Shown here piece after piece: positions 63,917-64,000 of a stretch of 64,000 bases of DNA. Origin of the DNA: Gimesia maris (lineage in GTDB: Bacteria > Planctomycetota > Planctomycetia > Planctomycetales > Planctomycetaceae); the NCBI RefSeq assembly GCF_008298035.1, contig NZ_CP042910.1, positions 1,384,001 through 1,448,000 on the forward strand. Direction: 5' to 3'. The number at the start of each line of letters is the position of its first letter. Position 1 is the first letter of the stretch. Under the pieces are notes generated by a model, which was given only the letters and a program-made list of their open reading frames with translations, had not been told where the DNA came from and did not search any database. Made by a program: the position numbers and the translations under genes.

Positions 63917-64000
63917 ATGAACGAATACAAGGTAGACGACGTTAGGAATGTGGCATTGGTCGGCCACGGGGCTGTTGGCAAAACAACTGTAGCCGATCTT
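63917..64000 (+). CDS. EF-G-like translation GTPase (5' end only)
   Basis: The first 28 codons are present from an ATG with AGGAC about 7 nt upstream; the frame is open to the window edge. The peptide runs into the G1 P-loop GHGAVGKTT. Canonical EF-G has a HIDAGKTT-type loop here, so VALVGHGAVGKTT points to an EF-G-like paralogue (FusA2/EF-G2 type) rather than the housekeeping fusA. Planctomycetes often have several EF-G copies. The rest of the protein lies outside the window, so the assignment is provisional. Confidence 0.7.
   Translation, partial: MNEYKVDDVRNVALVGHGAVGKTTVADL

Noticed and set aside
63680..63967. 95-codon minus-strand frame over the EF-G-like leader
   Set aside because: It overlaps the start of the EF-G-like gene in antisense and contains the hairpin; no domain or ribosome site is visible.

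Overview
The window reads as chromosomal DNA from a planctomycete (Planctomycetota, most like the Gimesia/Rubinisphaera group; this is inferred from gene content, not from a marker gene). Pointers are the DUF1549/DUF1553 + DUF1501 pair, a DUF1570 peptidase-like protein, a Tat-exported Gfo/Idh/MocA oxidoreductase, PQQ-propeller and NPCBM proteins, many VWA/BatA membrane proteins and very long secreted proteins of unknown function. Base composition is moderate and even. I saw no tRNA, rRNA, CRISPR array, insertion sequence or phage gene.

Layout. (1) 1-6844, minus strand: a BatA/VWA protein, a VWA/amidotransferase-like protein and a DUF4175-like protein cut by the window edge. (2) 7113-13361, plus: FAD-dependent oxidoreductase, DUF1570 peptidase-like protein, sugar-phosphate isomerase-like protein, degenerate sulfatase-like protein and ArsC, closely spaced. 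(3) 13395-15650: a tail-anchored zinc-ribbon protein facing a Gfo/Idh/MocA oxidoreductase. (4) 15738-22726, minus: a Tad (Flp pilus/secretion) operon with tadV, tadE, cpaB, tadG, tadA, tadB and tadC but no pilin, secretin or TadZ/CpaE. (5) 23350-24135: inositol-monophosphatase family gene with a TTG start. (6) 24355-34424, plus: two overlapping genes for giant exported/membrane proteins of 1139 and 2217 residues; the second looks like two end-to-end units of the type seen in the first. (7) 34517-53070, minus: an apparent 11-gene operon, MoxR ATPase - DUF58 - BatA/VWA - VWA/GATase-like - DUF4175-like - coiled coil - helical secreted protein - NPCBM - HtrA protease with extra C-terminal domain - pseudo-HtrA - pseudo-HtrA fused to a pseudo-esterase. 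(8) 53504-61843, minus: purL, tyrA, a PQQ-propeller protein and the DUF1501/DUF1549 pair. (9) 62247-64000, plus: a polytopic membrane protein and the first codons of an EF-G-like GTPase.

The strongest candidate for an undescribed system is region 7. A MoxR/VWA chaperone-like module is joined to an envelope protease set in which one HtrA keeps its triad and two lack it. Its BatA, VWA and DUF4175 genes have paralogues in the same order in region 1, without MoxR/DUF58 alongside. The giant-protein locus (region 6) ends 92 bp from this operon in convergent orientation. Its role is unknown.
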